This document shows positions 13,981 through 23,159 of a stretch of DNA of 33,342 nucleotides, piece by piece. The stretch comes from an uncultured Sulfitobacter sp. GTDB lineage: Bacteria > Pseudomonadota > Alphaproteobacteria > Rhodobacterales > Rhodobacteraceae. The notes under the pieces are model-generated. The model had not been told where the DNA came from. It searched no databases and saw nothing but the letters and a program-made list of their open reading frames with translations. Location: assembly GCA_937138475.1 (NCBI GenBank), contig CAKZPD010000009.1, positions 1 to 33,342 on the forward strand. Reading direction: 5' to 3'. The translations under genes and the position numbers were made by a program. Every line of letters starts with the position of its first letter. Within the stretch, counting starts at the first letter, position 1.

Positions 13981-16151
13981 TGCCTCGTGTTCACCAACTG
14001 AAAACAAACTTTGTGGCAGGGGAATTTGATCCTCTGCTTTTGTCACGTTCGGACATTCGCCACTATTACAACGCTGGTGAACGGGTGCGGAACGCCATTG
14101 TGATCCCGCAAGGTGGCGTGTCGATCCGTCCGGGTTCCAAGTTTCTGTGGGAAGTCCCGGCCATCCCATCGGGTGATGGCGGCGGGCAAAGCAATGTTCG
14201 GTTGATTGAGTTCAAATTTAACACGGAACAAACCTACCTGATCGCGTTGCACCACAAGACAATCACGATCTTTCGGAATGACGCGGTGGTCGCAACGCTG
14301 GTGTCGCCGTATTCGTCTGATGATCTTGTCGCGTCGGAAACCGCTGGCGGTGATCTGATCACGTCTGGCATTTATTGGACGCAATCAAAAGACACGGTTT
14401 TGTTGTTCCATGAAAACTTTCCCATCAAGGAACTGAAGCGTGACGGATCACATACGGCATGGCTGATCGGTGATTACGCGCTGAAGAACGTCCCGCGCTA
14501 TGACTTCGGGGAAACTTATACTGATCCTGATGAAATCGGTGTCAATGAGGTCCAAGAAATCGAGTTTCCCGCGCCGGGTTCCCAAGGTGACTGGACGGCT
14601 GGCGATACGTTTGCGCTGCTGCTGGAAGACGAGCAAAGCGAAAATATCCAGTTCAACACCGACGCTGACACGATGGCGGCAAACATCCAAGCCGCCTTGC
14701 GTGAAATGCCAAACAGTTCCGACACGGGGATCACGGTCACACATGGCGGGGCATCTGGTGCGGCAACAACGGCTGTGACGTTCACTGTGACGTTCACGGG
14801 TGACGATGGCGAACGTCCGTGGGGTTCGATCTATTACACCACGATTTCAGCCGAACAGGTTCCAACGATTGACATAATCGTCACCACGAAGGGGCAGTAT
14901 CCGGGCGAAGTCGTGTTTTCTGCGGAACGTGGCTATCCTCGATGCGGAACGTTTTTTCAGGGACGCTTGTGGGTCGCGGGGACACCATCTTTGCCGCATT
15001 GGGTCTGGGCATCGCGTCCGGGTGCGCCGGATGATTTCAACTCTGATCTGTTCAAGGATGATTACGGGATCGCTGTCCCTGCTGATGCCGATGACGTTCC
15101 GGCCTTCACTGCCATTTATGCGGGGCGTCACCTTCAGTTCTTCAGCCGGTCGGGTGAATTTTATGTCCCGGTTTCGGATCGCTCTGCCATCACTCCGGGC
15201 AATGTGGCGCTTCGTCGGACAACCTCACGCGGATGCAAGCCGGGGCTGCGCGTGTTCGAAGTCGATGGGGCAACACACTTCGTTCAACGTCGTGGCGGCG
15301 CATTGCGTGAAATGATCTTTGCTGAAGCGGAACAGGCATATCAGGCCAACAACATTTCGCTTCTGTCGCCTCACTTGATGCGTGATCCTGTCGATTTTGC
15401 GCTTCGACGTTCCACGTCCACGACTGACGCTGACTATGAATTTATGGTCAACAGCGACGGCACGATGACCGTGTTTTGCACCTTGCGAACGCAAGAAGTA
15501 AACGCGATGACGCTTTGGAAAACCGCCGGTGATTACATGGCGGTTGGTGTCGTTTTGGAAGAAGTCTATTTTGCGGTGAAGCGTGAAGTGGATGGCGCGG
15601 ATCACACGTTCATCGAAAAGATGGATGAAGACCTGACTGTCGATTGCGGTCTGACTGGTGGCGCGGGATCAAGCGGAACGGTTGCGCATTTGCCTGAAAC
15701 GGAAATTGAACACCTACTGGACGGGATCATTCAACAGGCGGTCACGTCGTCGGATGCGGGCGTGGTCACGTTTTCACGGGATGCGGCAACGGATTGGCAG
15801 GCGGGCTTGCGGTTTGCGGTGCCTGATGACGATTACCCGAACTTGATCTGGCTGGTGAAAACTCTGCCCATCGAAGTTGAACTGCCTGATGGCGCAAGCC
15901 TTGGTCGCAAGCGCCGGGTGGTGAATGTCTCTATGCGGCTTCACAATACATCGGCGTTGACAATGAATGGCAAGGTGATCCCGTTTCAACAATTCGGGGA
16001 AAACCTGTTAGATCAAAAGGTAACGCCGTTCACTGGCGTCAAACACATTCGCGGGCTTCTGGGCTGGAACTATGACGGATCGGTCGTTCTAGGGTCTGAT
16101 AAATCACTGAAAGGCACGATCCTTGGCCTTTCCTATGCTGTGAGTATTTAA
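13980..16151 (+). CDS. Tail tubular protein B (gp12-type nozzle)
   Basis: A 723-residue protein of the T7 gp12 nozzle family, the six-part tube below the adaptor. The ATG at 13980 is set by the TAATG overlap. The N-terminus has KTNFVAGEFDPLLLSRSD and later GGVSIRPGSKFL, both hallmarks. The body carries RLWVAGTPSLPH-type strands and HLQFFSRSGEFYV. Residues about 189-305 look like an inserted beta domain (EIEFPAPGSQGDWTAGDTF, ENIQFNTDADTMAANIQAAL, VTFTVTFTG) of a kind repeated in many phage and surface proteins. Codon use in that insert includes GAG, rare elsewhere. Confidence 0.88.
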   Translation: MPRVHQLKTNFVAGEFDPLLLSRSDIRHYYNAGERVRNAIVIPQGGVSIRPGSKFLWEVPAIPSGDGGGQSNVRLIEFKFNTEQTYLIALHHKTITIFRNDAVVATLVSPYSSDDLVASETAGGDLITSGIYWTQSKDTVLLFHENFPIKELKRDGSHTAWLIGDYALKNVPRYDFGETYTDPDEIGVNEVQEIEFPAPGSQGDWTAGDTFALLLEDEQSENIQFNTDADTMAANIQAALREMPNSSDTGITVTHGGASGAATTAVTFTVTFTGDDGERPWGSIYYTTISAEQVPTIDIIVTTKGQYPGEVVFSAERGYPRCGTFFQGRLWVAGTPSLPHWVWASRPGAPDDFNSDLFKDDYGIAVPADADDVPAFTAIYAGRHLQFFSRSGEFYVPVSDRSAITPGNVALRRTTSRGCKPGLRVFEVDGATHFVQRRGGALREMIFAEAEQAYQANNISLLSPHLMRDPVDFALRRSTSTTDADYEFMVNSDGTMTVFCTLRTQEVNAMTLWKTAGDYMAVGVVLEEVYFAVKREVDGADHTFIEKMDEDLTVDCGLTGGAGSSGTVAHLPETEIEHLLDGIIQQAVTSSDAGVVTFSRDAATDWQAGLRFAVPDDDYPNLIWLVKTLPIEVELPDGASLGRKRRVVNVSMRLHNTSALTMNGKVIPFQQFGENLLDQKVTPFTGVKHIRGLLGWNYDGSVVLGSDKSLKGTILGLSYAVSI

Positions 16152-16152
16152 G

Positions 16153-16722
16153 ATGGCAACAATGATGGCGACAATGCTTGCCAGCCTGACGGCATCCGCT
16201 GGGGCTGGCGCGGCGGCAACCGGGGCCGCTGCTGCTGCGGGAACGGGTGCGGCGGCGGCTGGAACTGCGGCGGCAACGACTGGGGCGCTGGGAACCCTTT
16301 CAACGGCTTTGACGGTGGTGGGCGGTTTGGCCTCGATCATGTCTGGTGCGCAAGCGAAAAGCGCGGCTGATCAACAGGCGGTCGATGAAGAAACCCGCGC
16401 CACGCAAGAAACGATCCAAGGTCGGCAAGATGCGCTTCAGGCGATGCGGGCGTTGAACCGTGATATGGCCCAGATCGCAGTGGCCGGTTATGCGTCGGGC
16501 GTTGGCGGTGAAGGGTCGGTGGCCGCTGCACAGGATGAAGCCCGCAAGGTGGGTGATCAGAACATCAACATGGCGCGTGACAACGCTGCGTTCCAATCTG
16601 CTGCCCGTCGCGGCCAAGCGCGGCAACTTCGGACGCAAGGTCGTGGTCAGTTCACATCGGGCATTTTCGGCGCTGTCAAAGGCGGTCTGTCACTGTTCCA
16701 ACGTCGGGAGGCTCGTGGATAA
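16153..16722 (+). CDS. Internal virion protein (gp14-like)
   Basis: A 189-residue protein. Residues 1-65 are an Ala/Gly/Thr-rich hydrophobic stretch that could enter membranes. Residues 70-165 form a long amphipathic helix with YASGVGGEGSVAAAQDEAR and AAFQSAARRGQARQLR, a recognised pattern in podovirus core proteins. The gene order nozzle, small core protein, transglycosylase core protein, large core protein is that of T7 genes 12, 14, 15/16. It would be ejected and form the outer-membrane part of the DNA channel. Confidence 0.7.
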   Translation: MATMMATMLASLTASAGAGAAATGAAAAAGTGAAAAGTAAATTGALGTLSTALTVVGGLASIMSGAQAKSAADQQAVDEETRATQETIQGRQDALQAMRALNRDMAQIAVAGYASGVGGEGSVAAAQDEARKVGDQNINMARDNAAFQSAARRGQARQLRTQGRGQFTSGIFGAVKGGLSLFQRREARG

Positions 16723-18948
16723 ATGGCGCAAAAAGGGGTCACAGTCGGGGTTCCCCGCGAACTCACCACACAGAACAGAATGGGTCGGGCAGGCGTAACG
16801 CCTGCTTCTTCCATTCCGCGTATTCAGTTTTCAACCGGCACTGCAAAGGCATTGTCGGACTTTTCATTTGATATGTTCCAAATGTCTTCGCGCATGGAAG
16901 ACGAACTGGATCAGCAAGCCCGCGCGGAAGCTGAAGTCGAAGGTGCTGCGGCTGGCGCAACTGGCACATTTGAAGTTCGGGATTACACCACGATCCGAAA
17001 TCGCGCCTATAATCAGGCGGGCATTCAAACCTTTGTTTCTACGCTTGAAACTCGGTCGATCTTTGGAACGGCTGAAATTCAGCGGCAATACGCCAATGAT
17101 CCTGCGGGCATGGCGCGGGCAATGCAGGAATATCATCAAGGCATCGCGGGCGAACTGAATGGCGTTTCCCCCGGTGCTGGTGCTGCGTATCTTCAACGGG
17201 CGGCGGCTCGGACGGTGCCAGCGGTTGAACGTGCGCGTGATGCCGCCTTCACACTGACACGGGATCAAGCTGATGCGATGCTGATCCAGTCGCAAGTGGC
17301 GCTGAATGCTGAACTGGAAAGCCATGCGGCTGATCTGTTTTCAGAAAACCCGGATCGGTCACGCGCTGCTGCAAACGCTGTGGGTGTGGTCGGTGCGGAA
17401 CTCATGCGGGTTTACGATGCCGTTGATCCTGTGACACGTCGCCCGCTGTATTCGGCTTCCGAACGGGCGAGAGCGAAAGCTGATTTCACATCCACGGTTT
17501 TCCGCCAAGCCACGCTGTCATGGTTTGCTGGGCAGGAAGACAAGTCGCAAGCCTATTTGGATTTCGTGAACGGTGATTTCAAAATCGACCTTCACATGAC
17601 CGGCCCTGATTTCAGTCGTATGCCTGCCAATGTGTCATCGGCTATTGCGGGGGCGGCGCAACGCCACGGTGTCGATGCGGATGCGCTGGGAACGATTGCC
17701 TATCTCGAAAGCCGGTTTCGCACTGATGCACAGAACCCAAATTCATCAGCGGGCGGGCTGTTCCAGTTCATTAATGGCACGGCAGATCAGTATGGGCTTC
17801 AGGATCGCTTCGATGCTGATCAGTCGTCGGATGCTGCTGCCCGCTTGATGAAGGACAACGCCGCAACCCTTCGTGGGGTTCTGGGTCGTGAACCCACGGT
17901 TGGCGAATTGTATCTTGCCCATCAACAGGGCGGGGGCGGTGCGTCTGAACTGTTGGGCAACCCAACGGCGCTGGCCGTCGATATTGTTGGCTCTGATGCC
18001 GTCACATTGAACGGTGGGTCGGCCAACATGACGGCGCAACAGTTTGCAAACCTGTGGATCAGGAAGGCGGAAGACGTTGCGGATCGTCAACCGATTGATC
18101 TTCGCCAAGCCATGCCGCCACAAGCGGTTGCCGCCCTCGATGCTGAAATGCGTTCCCAGATCGCATTCGCCAACAACCTTGCTGATCGTGAACAGCGGGA
18201 AGAAGACCGCGCCAACACTGAACGGCAGGAAATCGGCTTCACGCTTCTGACGCATTCCTATCTGAACGGCGGTCAGGATGGCGTCGAACCGCTGTCTGAA
18301 GACATGATCCAAGGGATGCTGGAACGGCAGGAAATCAGCTATGCCCATGCGCGTCGTGCGCTGGAATGGATGGCAACACCCGCGCCAGATGTTTCAAATC
18401 AAGCCGTGTTCGAAGAACTGCAACGCCGCATGTATCAGGGTGATGATATTGAAGCGGATATTCAGGCCAGCTTGGGAAGCCTGTCGAAAGCGGATGCCTC
18501 GGCGCTGTTGGCAAAGAACAACGGATTAAACAGCGAAACCGCGTCCACGATGACTGAAGAACAGCGCGGCTATCTCGGCATGATCCGTCAAACCGTTGCC
18601 CCTGAAGGTATGCTGGCCCAACTCGATGCCGGTGCTTCTATGCGGGCGTTCAATGCGCAAGACGAATATCGCAAGCGCATTTCTGAAGGTGAAGATGCGG
18701 CGACTGTGGCGCGTGACATTGTGGATCGTGCGCAACGTGACACGGTTGCATTTGAGCAAACCCAGCTTCAGCGTATGTTGCGGCCACGCTTTGCCATTGC
18801 TGAAGGCGCTGAAGGCCGGATCAATGTTCGTGAAACCGCGCTGGCCTTGGAAGCGGCAAAGGAAGCGGGAACAATTTCTGAAGCGTCATATCAGCGGCAA
18901 CGTGCGCTGGTGATGCAGTGGGCAAGATTACAAGGGGATGTGAACTGA
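16723..18948 (+). CDS. Internal virion protein with lytic transglycosylase domain
   Basis: A 741-residue ejected protein. A short SLT-type lytic transglycosylase domain sits at about 310-415: RHGVDADALGTIAYLESRF with the likely catalytic Glu329, then AGGLFQF (344-350) and AHQQGGGG near 400. It would cut the cell-wall glycan to let the DNA channel through. The remainder (about 415-741) is long and helical with Glu/Arg-rich coiled coil (NLADREQREEDRANTERQ). In T7 the transglycosylase is part of gp16; here it is on the middle core protein. ATG follows the previous stop immediately. Confidence 0.85.
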   Translation: MAQKGVTVGVPRELTTQNRMGRAGVTPASSIPRIQFSTGTAKALSDFSFDMFQMSSRMEDELDQQARAEAEVEGAAAGATGTFEVRDYTTIRNRAYNQAGIQTFVSTLETRSIFGTAEIQRQYANDPAGMARAMQEYHQGIAGELNGVSPGAGAAYLQRAAARTVPAVERARDAAFTLTRDQADAMLIQSQVALNAELESHAADLFSENPDRSRAAANAVGVVGAELMRVYDAVDPVTRRPLYSASERARAKADFTSTVFRQATLSWFAGQEDKSQAYLDFVNGDFKIDLHMTGPDFSRMPANVSSAIAGAAQRHGVDADALGTIAYLESRFRTDAQNPNSSAGGLFQFINGTADQYGLQDRFDADQSSDAAARLMKDNAATLRGVLGREPTVGELYLAHQQGGGGASELLGNPTALAVDIVGSDAVTLNGGSANMTAQQFANLWIRKAEDVADRQPIDLRQAMPPQAVAALDAEMRSQIAFANNLADREQREEDRANTERQEIGFTLLTHSYLNGGQDGVEPLSEDMIQGMLERQEISYAHARRALEWMATPAPDVSNQAVFEELQRRMYQGDDIEADIQASLGSLSKADASALLAKNNGLNSETASTMTEEQRGYLGMIRQTVAPEGMLAQLDAGASMRAFNAQDEYRKRISEGEDAATVARDIVDRAQRDTVAFEQTQLQRMLRPRFAIAEGAEGRINVRETALALEAAKEAGTISEASYQRQRALVMQWARLQGDVN

Positions 18949-21900
18949 TGGCTGGCCTTGATGATGAATTTGGTTTGGGTGTTGTCCAAGTCGATCCGCC
19001 GCGTCCTGAAGATGATGCGGCTTCTGGCTATATGGACGTTGTTGATGCGCAAGGTGTAGCGCAAGAGGATGCGGCATGGGCGGAATTGCTTGGCAAGTCA
19101 TCTGAAGCGCCCGCGCAACCCGCCCCGCAACCGGCTGGGGAACAGCCTGTGCGCCGCCTGTCGCCTGAACTGGCTGCATCTTTGGGTGTCGATGCCACTG
19201 ACGGCCCTGATCCGTCCCGTGATGGCGTAACAATGCCGGATGAAGCTGCTGCAAACCGTGTGGCGTTTGGTGAAAAGTTCCGTTCGGTCATGTCTGATCT
19301 TGGCCGTGGTGTTGTCGAAGCGCCTGAACAGGTTGTGGGCGGTGTGATTGATGCGTTTGGGGAAGCGGAACAACTGCTGGCCGAACTAACTGGGATCGGC
19401 GTTCTTCAGGTCCGCACGGGCAAACATGCCAGCAATGGGATGATCGAATTTGAACACATCCCACCTGAAAGCATGGAAGATCGCGGCGTTGAACTGTTGT
19501 TCGAAAGCATTGCCCTTGATCCCGCCGATAGTGCAACCGGCGGGTTTGTTCGTGCAACATCACAGTTCTTGACGGGTTTCATCCCGGCGCTGAAGGGGAC
19601 AAAGGCGCTGGGCATAACGGGTTCGGTGTCAAGTTCAATGGTCGCTGGTGCTGTGGCTGATGCGGTTGTGTTTGACCCGCATGAAGACCGGCTGTCCACG
19701 TTCCTGAATGAAGTTCCTGCGCTTGAACCTTTCGTGTCGGATTATCTGGCTGACAACAATCCTGAAAACGAAAGTTCTTGGGAAGGTCGGATGAAGAACG
19801 CCATCGAAGGCGCTGGCATCGGGATCACGGCGGAAGCCGCTGGTGCGCTGTTCCGGGCGTTCAAGTATTACAAGGTTCAGCGGCAATCGGCGGCTAACTT
19901 CGCGCCTGAAGCGCCGTCTGTGCAAGCTGAAGCGGGGCGTGATGCCCTTCGTGCTGCCGCGCGGGAAGAACTGGTGCAGGACATTCCTGATGCCGCCCTT
20001 GCCCCTCTCGGTCGTGCTGATGGGCCAATGCTGACCCAGCTTGCGCCTGACGCCGGTGACACAACGAAGATCGAAGCCTACCTGCGCACAATCGAAGCGG
20101 AAGATCGCGCTGCGGCATCACTGGAACGGAATGATGCGCTGTCCCGCATAACGGCTGTCACAGAGGCGGCACAGGCCCGCATGGGCGCTGACACGTCGGA
20201 TGATGCCTTTGATGCCCTGCTGGACGCTGTGCGGCGCGGTGACACGCCTTCCGTTGGCGGTGCAAAGCCTGTCGCGGGGATAATCAAGGGCATGGGCGGA
20301 GTTGATCCTTCGTCTGGCCTTGCTGCTGAACTGCGCAATCTGGGCGTCACAAGCCGCACCCATCCGGGCTTGTTCCGTCGTGGTGGCCTTCAGAACTTGG
20401 ACAACGTGCCAGTCAGTGAACAGCCTATCTTTGCAGCGCGTGACCTTGATGACGGCAATGGGTATGTGCCGGAACAAGCGTGGTTGGATGCCATGCAAGA
20501 TGAAGTGGCTGGTGATCCTTGGCGCTCGCTGGATGAACAGGCGCGATACGCGGATGAAGTGCAGCCTGTCGAAGACCTTCAGGAAGAACTTCAGCGCCTT
20601 GGCATCGACCCATCGGAAATGTCCAATGCGACAATCCGTCAACGGATCGCTGACATCATCGAAGAAGAAGAACAGCTTGCGCGTGAATTTGCCCCCGATG
20701 ACGCAAAGCCTGCCACTCTCGATGATGTTCTTGATGCTGACATGCCAGATAGTGCGCGGCCTGAAGCGGCTGGTGCTGCGCCACCTGAAGGCCGTGTGTT
20801 CATCAACCATGCGCGGATCAACTCGCCGGATGACGTGCGGGCTGTTCTTCAGGAAATGGCTGACCTTGATGCGGATGCCATTGCTGACAAAACGCGCGGT
20901 GTGGTTTCGAACGAACAAACGATCCGTGAAAGTTCACAGGAATATCGTGATCTTGATGACCTGATTGGGCGTCCTCCCGGCCCGATGACGGCGGCACAAG
21001 CGACGGCGGCGCGTCGTTTGCTTGTGTCGTCTGGTGAACAGATTGTGGAACTGGCGCGTCGTGCGTCTGCCCCTGATGCGTCACCGGCTGATCTGTTCAA
21101 CTTCCGTCGCGCCATGACCGTTCACTATTCCATTCAATCGGAAGTGATTGCTGCCCGAACTGAAACGGCACGGGCGCTTCAGGCGTGGTCGATCCCTGCT
21201 GGATCATCCCCGGCGCGGTCACAGGCCATTACTGATTTGATCATGCAGAACGGTGGCGCTGGTGATCTGCAATCGCTGGCAAAAGCTGTCGGGACGGTTG
21301 GTGACAATCCTGCGGCGCTCAACGCGATGACGCGGGAACTGGGGCGCGGCAAGTTTGGCCGTGCGCTGTATCAAGTGTGGATCAATGGCATTCTGTCATC
21401 GCCCAAAACCCACGTCGTCAACATGCTGTCGAACGCTATGGTGGCCGGTTACTCGATCCCCGAACGGTATTTGGCGGAAGGTATTTCCAAAGCGTTTTAC
21501 AATGGGGAAGTCGCATCTGGTGAAGCGTCCGCGCAATTCTTCGGGATGATCAAAGGGATGCGCGATGGCCTGCGTTTGATCTATCACGGCAACAATGCTG
21601 AAGGCGTGGAAGGCATCGGTGATGTGTTCGATGCGTTTGGCAAGGCTGAAATCCATGTCAGTGACATTTCGGCGGAAGCGTTTGGCATGGGATCGGAAGG
21701 CGCGTTTGGCCGTGGCCTCGATATGCTTGGCCGCGTGGTCAACATCCCCGGTTCGATGCTTCAGATCGAAGACAAGTTCTTCAAGTCGATGGGCTATCGC
21801 ATGGAACTGAACGCGCTGGCATATCGCACGGCTGCGGCTGAAGGTTTGGACGGTGAGGATGCGGCGCGACGGATCGCGGATATTCTTCTGAACCCGCCGG

Positions 21901-23159
21901 AAAATTTGAAGGCTGATGCGCTCGATGCGGCGCATTACATGACCTTCACCAACGAACTTGGGAAGATCGGGAAGAAGTTCACAACAGGGGTCAACGCCAT
22001 TCCAGCCGCAAGGCTGGTTTTGCCGTTTATCAGAACGCCAACAAACATCATCAAATACACGTTCGCGCGGACGCCGCTGGCCTATATGTCTGGGGCCATT
22101 CGCTCTGACATTGCCAAGGGTGGCGCGGCTGCTGCGCAAGCCCATGCGCGGATCGCACTGGGGTCAACCCTGATGCTGGCCGTTGCTGATATGGCGATGG
22201 AAGGCACGATCACGGGTCGCGGTCCATCCGACAATCGCCTTCGTGCGGCGCAAATGAACACGGGATGGATGCCGTATTCTGTGAAGGTCGGTGATCGCTG
22301 GTATCAATATTCACGGACTGACCCGATTGGCATGATGATGGGGATCGGCGCGGACATTACAGAACTGACGGCCAACGCCAACGGTGAAGAAGCTGAAATG
22401 ATGGCAACGGCTGCGGTGTTGGCGTTGGCAAACAACCTTGCCAACAAAACCTACATGACGGGCATCTATGACTTCATCGGCGCTATTGATCCGTCAAATC
22501 CGACAAACACCCCCGGCAAATATATTCAGGACTTTGCTGGCTCGATGACACCGTTTTCATCGTTTCTTCGCAGTGTGTCATCTGCCAACGATACGGTTCT
22601 TCGTGAAACGCGCGGATCAACATACGGCGAAGATGGCAAAGTCGATCCTGTTGCAACCTACTTGGACAACATGATCAGCAATGTGCGCCGCGCCATTCCG
22701 GGCATGGGGGAAGACTTGCCGCCGCGTCGTGATCTTTTCGGGGAACCTATTGACCGCGCGTCTGGTCTTGGCTGGGGTTATGATTTCATTTCGCCAATCG
22801 CTTCCCGCGCTGACAACCCTGACCCTGTGACGCAAGTGATCTTGGACAATCAAATCAGGATCAGCGCCGTGCCTCGCGTCATTCAAGGTGTGTCGCTGTC
22901 TGGCGAACAGTATTCGGAATTTAGCCGTTTGGCTGGTCAACCGCTGAAAGAACACCTTGATACCCTCGTGGCAACGCCGGGGTTCCAGCGGCTTTCTGAT
23001 GGTCCTGATGGCATGAAAGCTGAAGTCATTCGGGATGCTGTGAACACATTCCGCAACCGCGCTAAGGCTTTGATGATGCGGGAATATCCCGAACTTCAGC
23101 GCCTATCCTATATGCGTCAACTTGAACGCGCCCAAATCCTACAAGGGGAACAAAACTGA
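18948..23159 (+). CDS. Large internal virion protein (DNA ejection)
   Basis: A 1,403-residue protein, the largest here. The start at 18948 is set by TGATG. The N-terminal 400 residues are acidic and helical. The central-C-terminal part carries hallmarks of podovirus ejection proteins: NGILSSPKTHVVNMLSNAM (about 810), IPAARLVLPFIRTPTNIIKY (about 1020), then TRTDPIG-type and GKYIQDFAGSMTPFSSFLR (about 1180-1200). No SLT motif is present, consistent with that activity being in the previous gene. The protein should line the periplasmic and inner-membrane part of the DNA channel. Coupled to the fibre gene by TGATG. Confidence 0.85.
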   Translation: MAGLDDEFGLGVVQVDPPRPEDDAASGYMDVVDAQGVAQEDAAWAELLGKSSEAPAQPAPQPAGEQPVRRLSPELAASLGVDATDGPDPSRDGVTMPDEAAANRVAFGEKFRSVMSDLGRGVVEAPEQVVGGVIDAFGEAEQLLAELTGIGVLQVRTGKHASNGMIEFEHIPPESMEDRGVELLFESIALDPADSATGGFVRATSQFLTGFIPALKGTKALGITGSVSSSMVAGAVADAVVFDPHEDRLSTFLNEVPALEPFVSDYLADNNPENESSWEGRMKNAIEGAGIGITAEAAGALFRAFKYYKVQRQSAANFAPEAPSVQAEAGRDALRAAAREELVQDIPDAALAPLGRADGPMLTQLAPDAGDTTKIEAYLRTIEAEDRAAASLERNDALSRITAVTEAAQARMGADTSDDAFDALLDAVRRGDTPSVGGAKPVAGIIKGMGGVDPSSGLAAELRNLGVTSRTHPGLFRRGGLQNLDNVPVSEQPIFAARDLDDGNGYVPEQAWLDAMQDEVAGDPWRSLDEQARYADEVQPVEDLQEELQRLGIDPSEMSNATIRQRIADIIEEEEQLAREFAPDDAKPATLDDVLDADMPDSARPEAAGAAPPEGRVFINHARINSPDDVRAVLQEMADLDADAIADKTRGVVSNEQTIRESSQEYRDLDDLIGRPPGPMTAAQATAARRLLVSSGEQIVELARRASAPDASPADLFNFRRAMTVHYSIQSEVIAARTETARALQAWSIPAGSSPARSQAITDLIMQNGGAGDLQSLAKAVGTVGDNPAALNAMTRELGRGKFGRALYQVWINGILSSPKTHVVNMLSNAMVAGYSIPERYLAEGISKAFYNGEVASGEASAQFFGMIKGMRDGLRLIYHGNNAEGVEGIGDVFDAFGKAEIHVSDISAEAFGMGSEGAFGRGLDMLGRVVNIPGSMLQIEDKFFKSMGYRMELNALAYRTAAAEGLDGEDAARRIADILLNPPENLKADALDAAHYMTFTNELGKIGKKFTTGVNAIPAARLVLPFIRTPTNIIKYTFARTPLAYMSGAIRSDIAKGGAAAAQAHARIALGSTLMLAVADMAMEGTITGRGPSDNRLRAAQMNTGWMPYSVKVGDRWYQYSRTDPIGMMMGIGADITELTANANGEEAEMMATAAVLALANNLANKTYMTGIYDFIGAIDPSNPTNTPGKYIQDFAGSMTPFSSFLRSVSSANDTVLRETRGSTYGEDGKVDPVATYLDNMISNVRRAIPGMGEDLPPRRDLFGEPIDRASGLGWGYDFISPIASRADNPDPVTQVILDNQIRISAVPRVIQGVSLSGEQYSEFSRLAGQPLKEHLDTLVATPGFQRLSDGPDGMKAEVIRDAVNTFRNRAKALMMREYPELQRLSYMRQLERAQILQGEQN

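Noticed and set aside
20118..20918. 266-codon minus-strand frame inside the large internal virion gene
   Set aside because: Antisense shadow of biased coding sequence, no start signal and no features.
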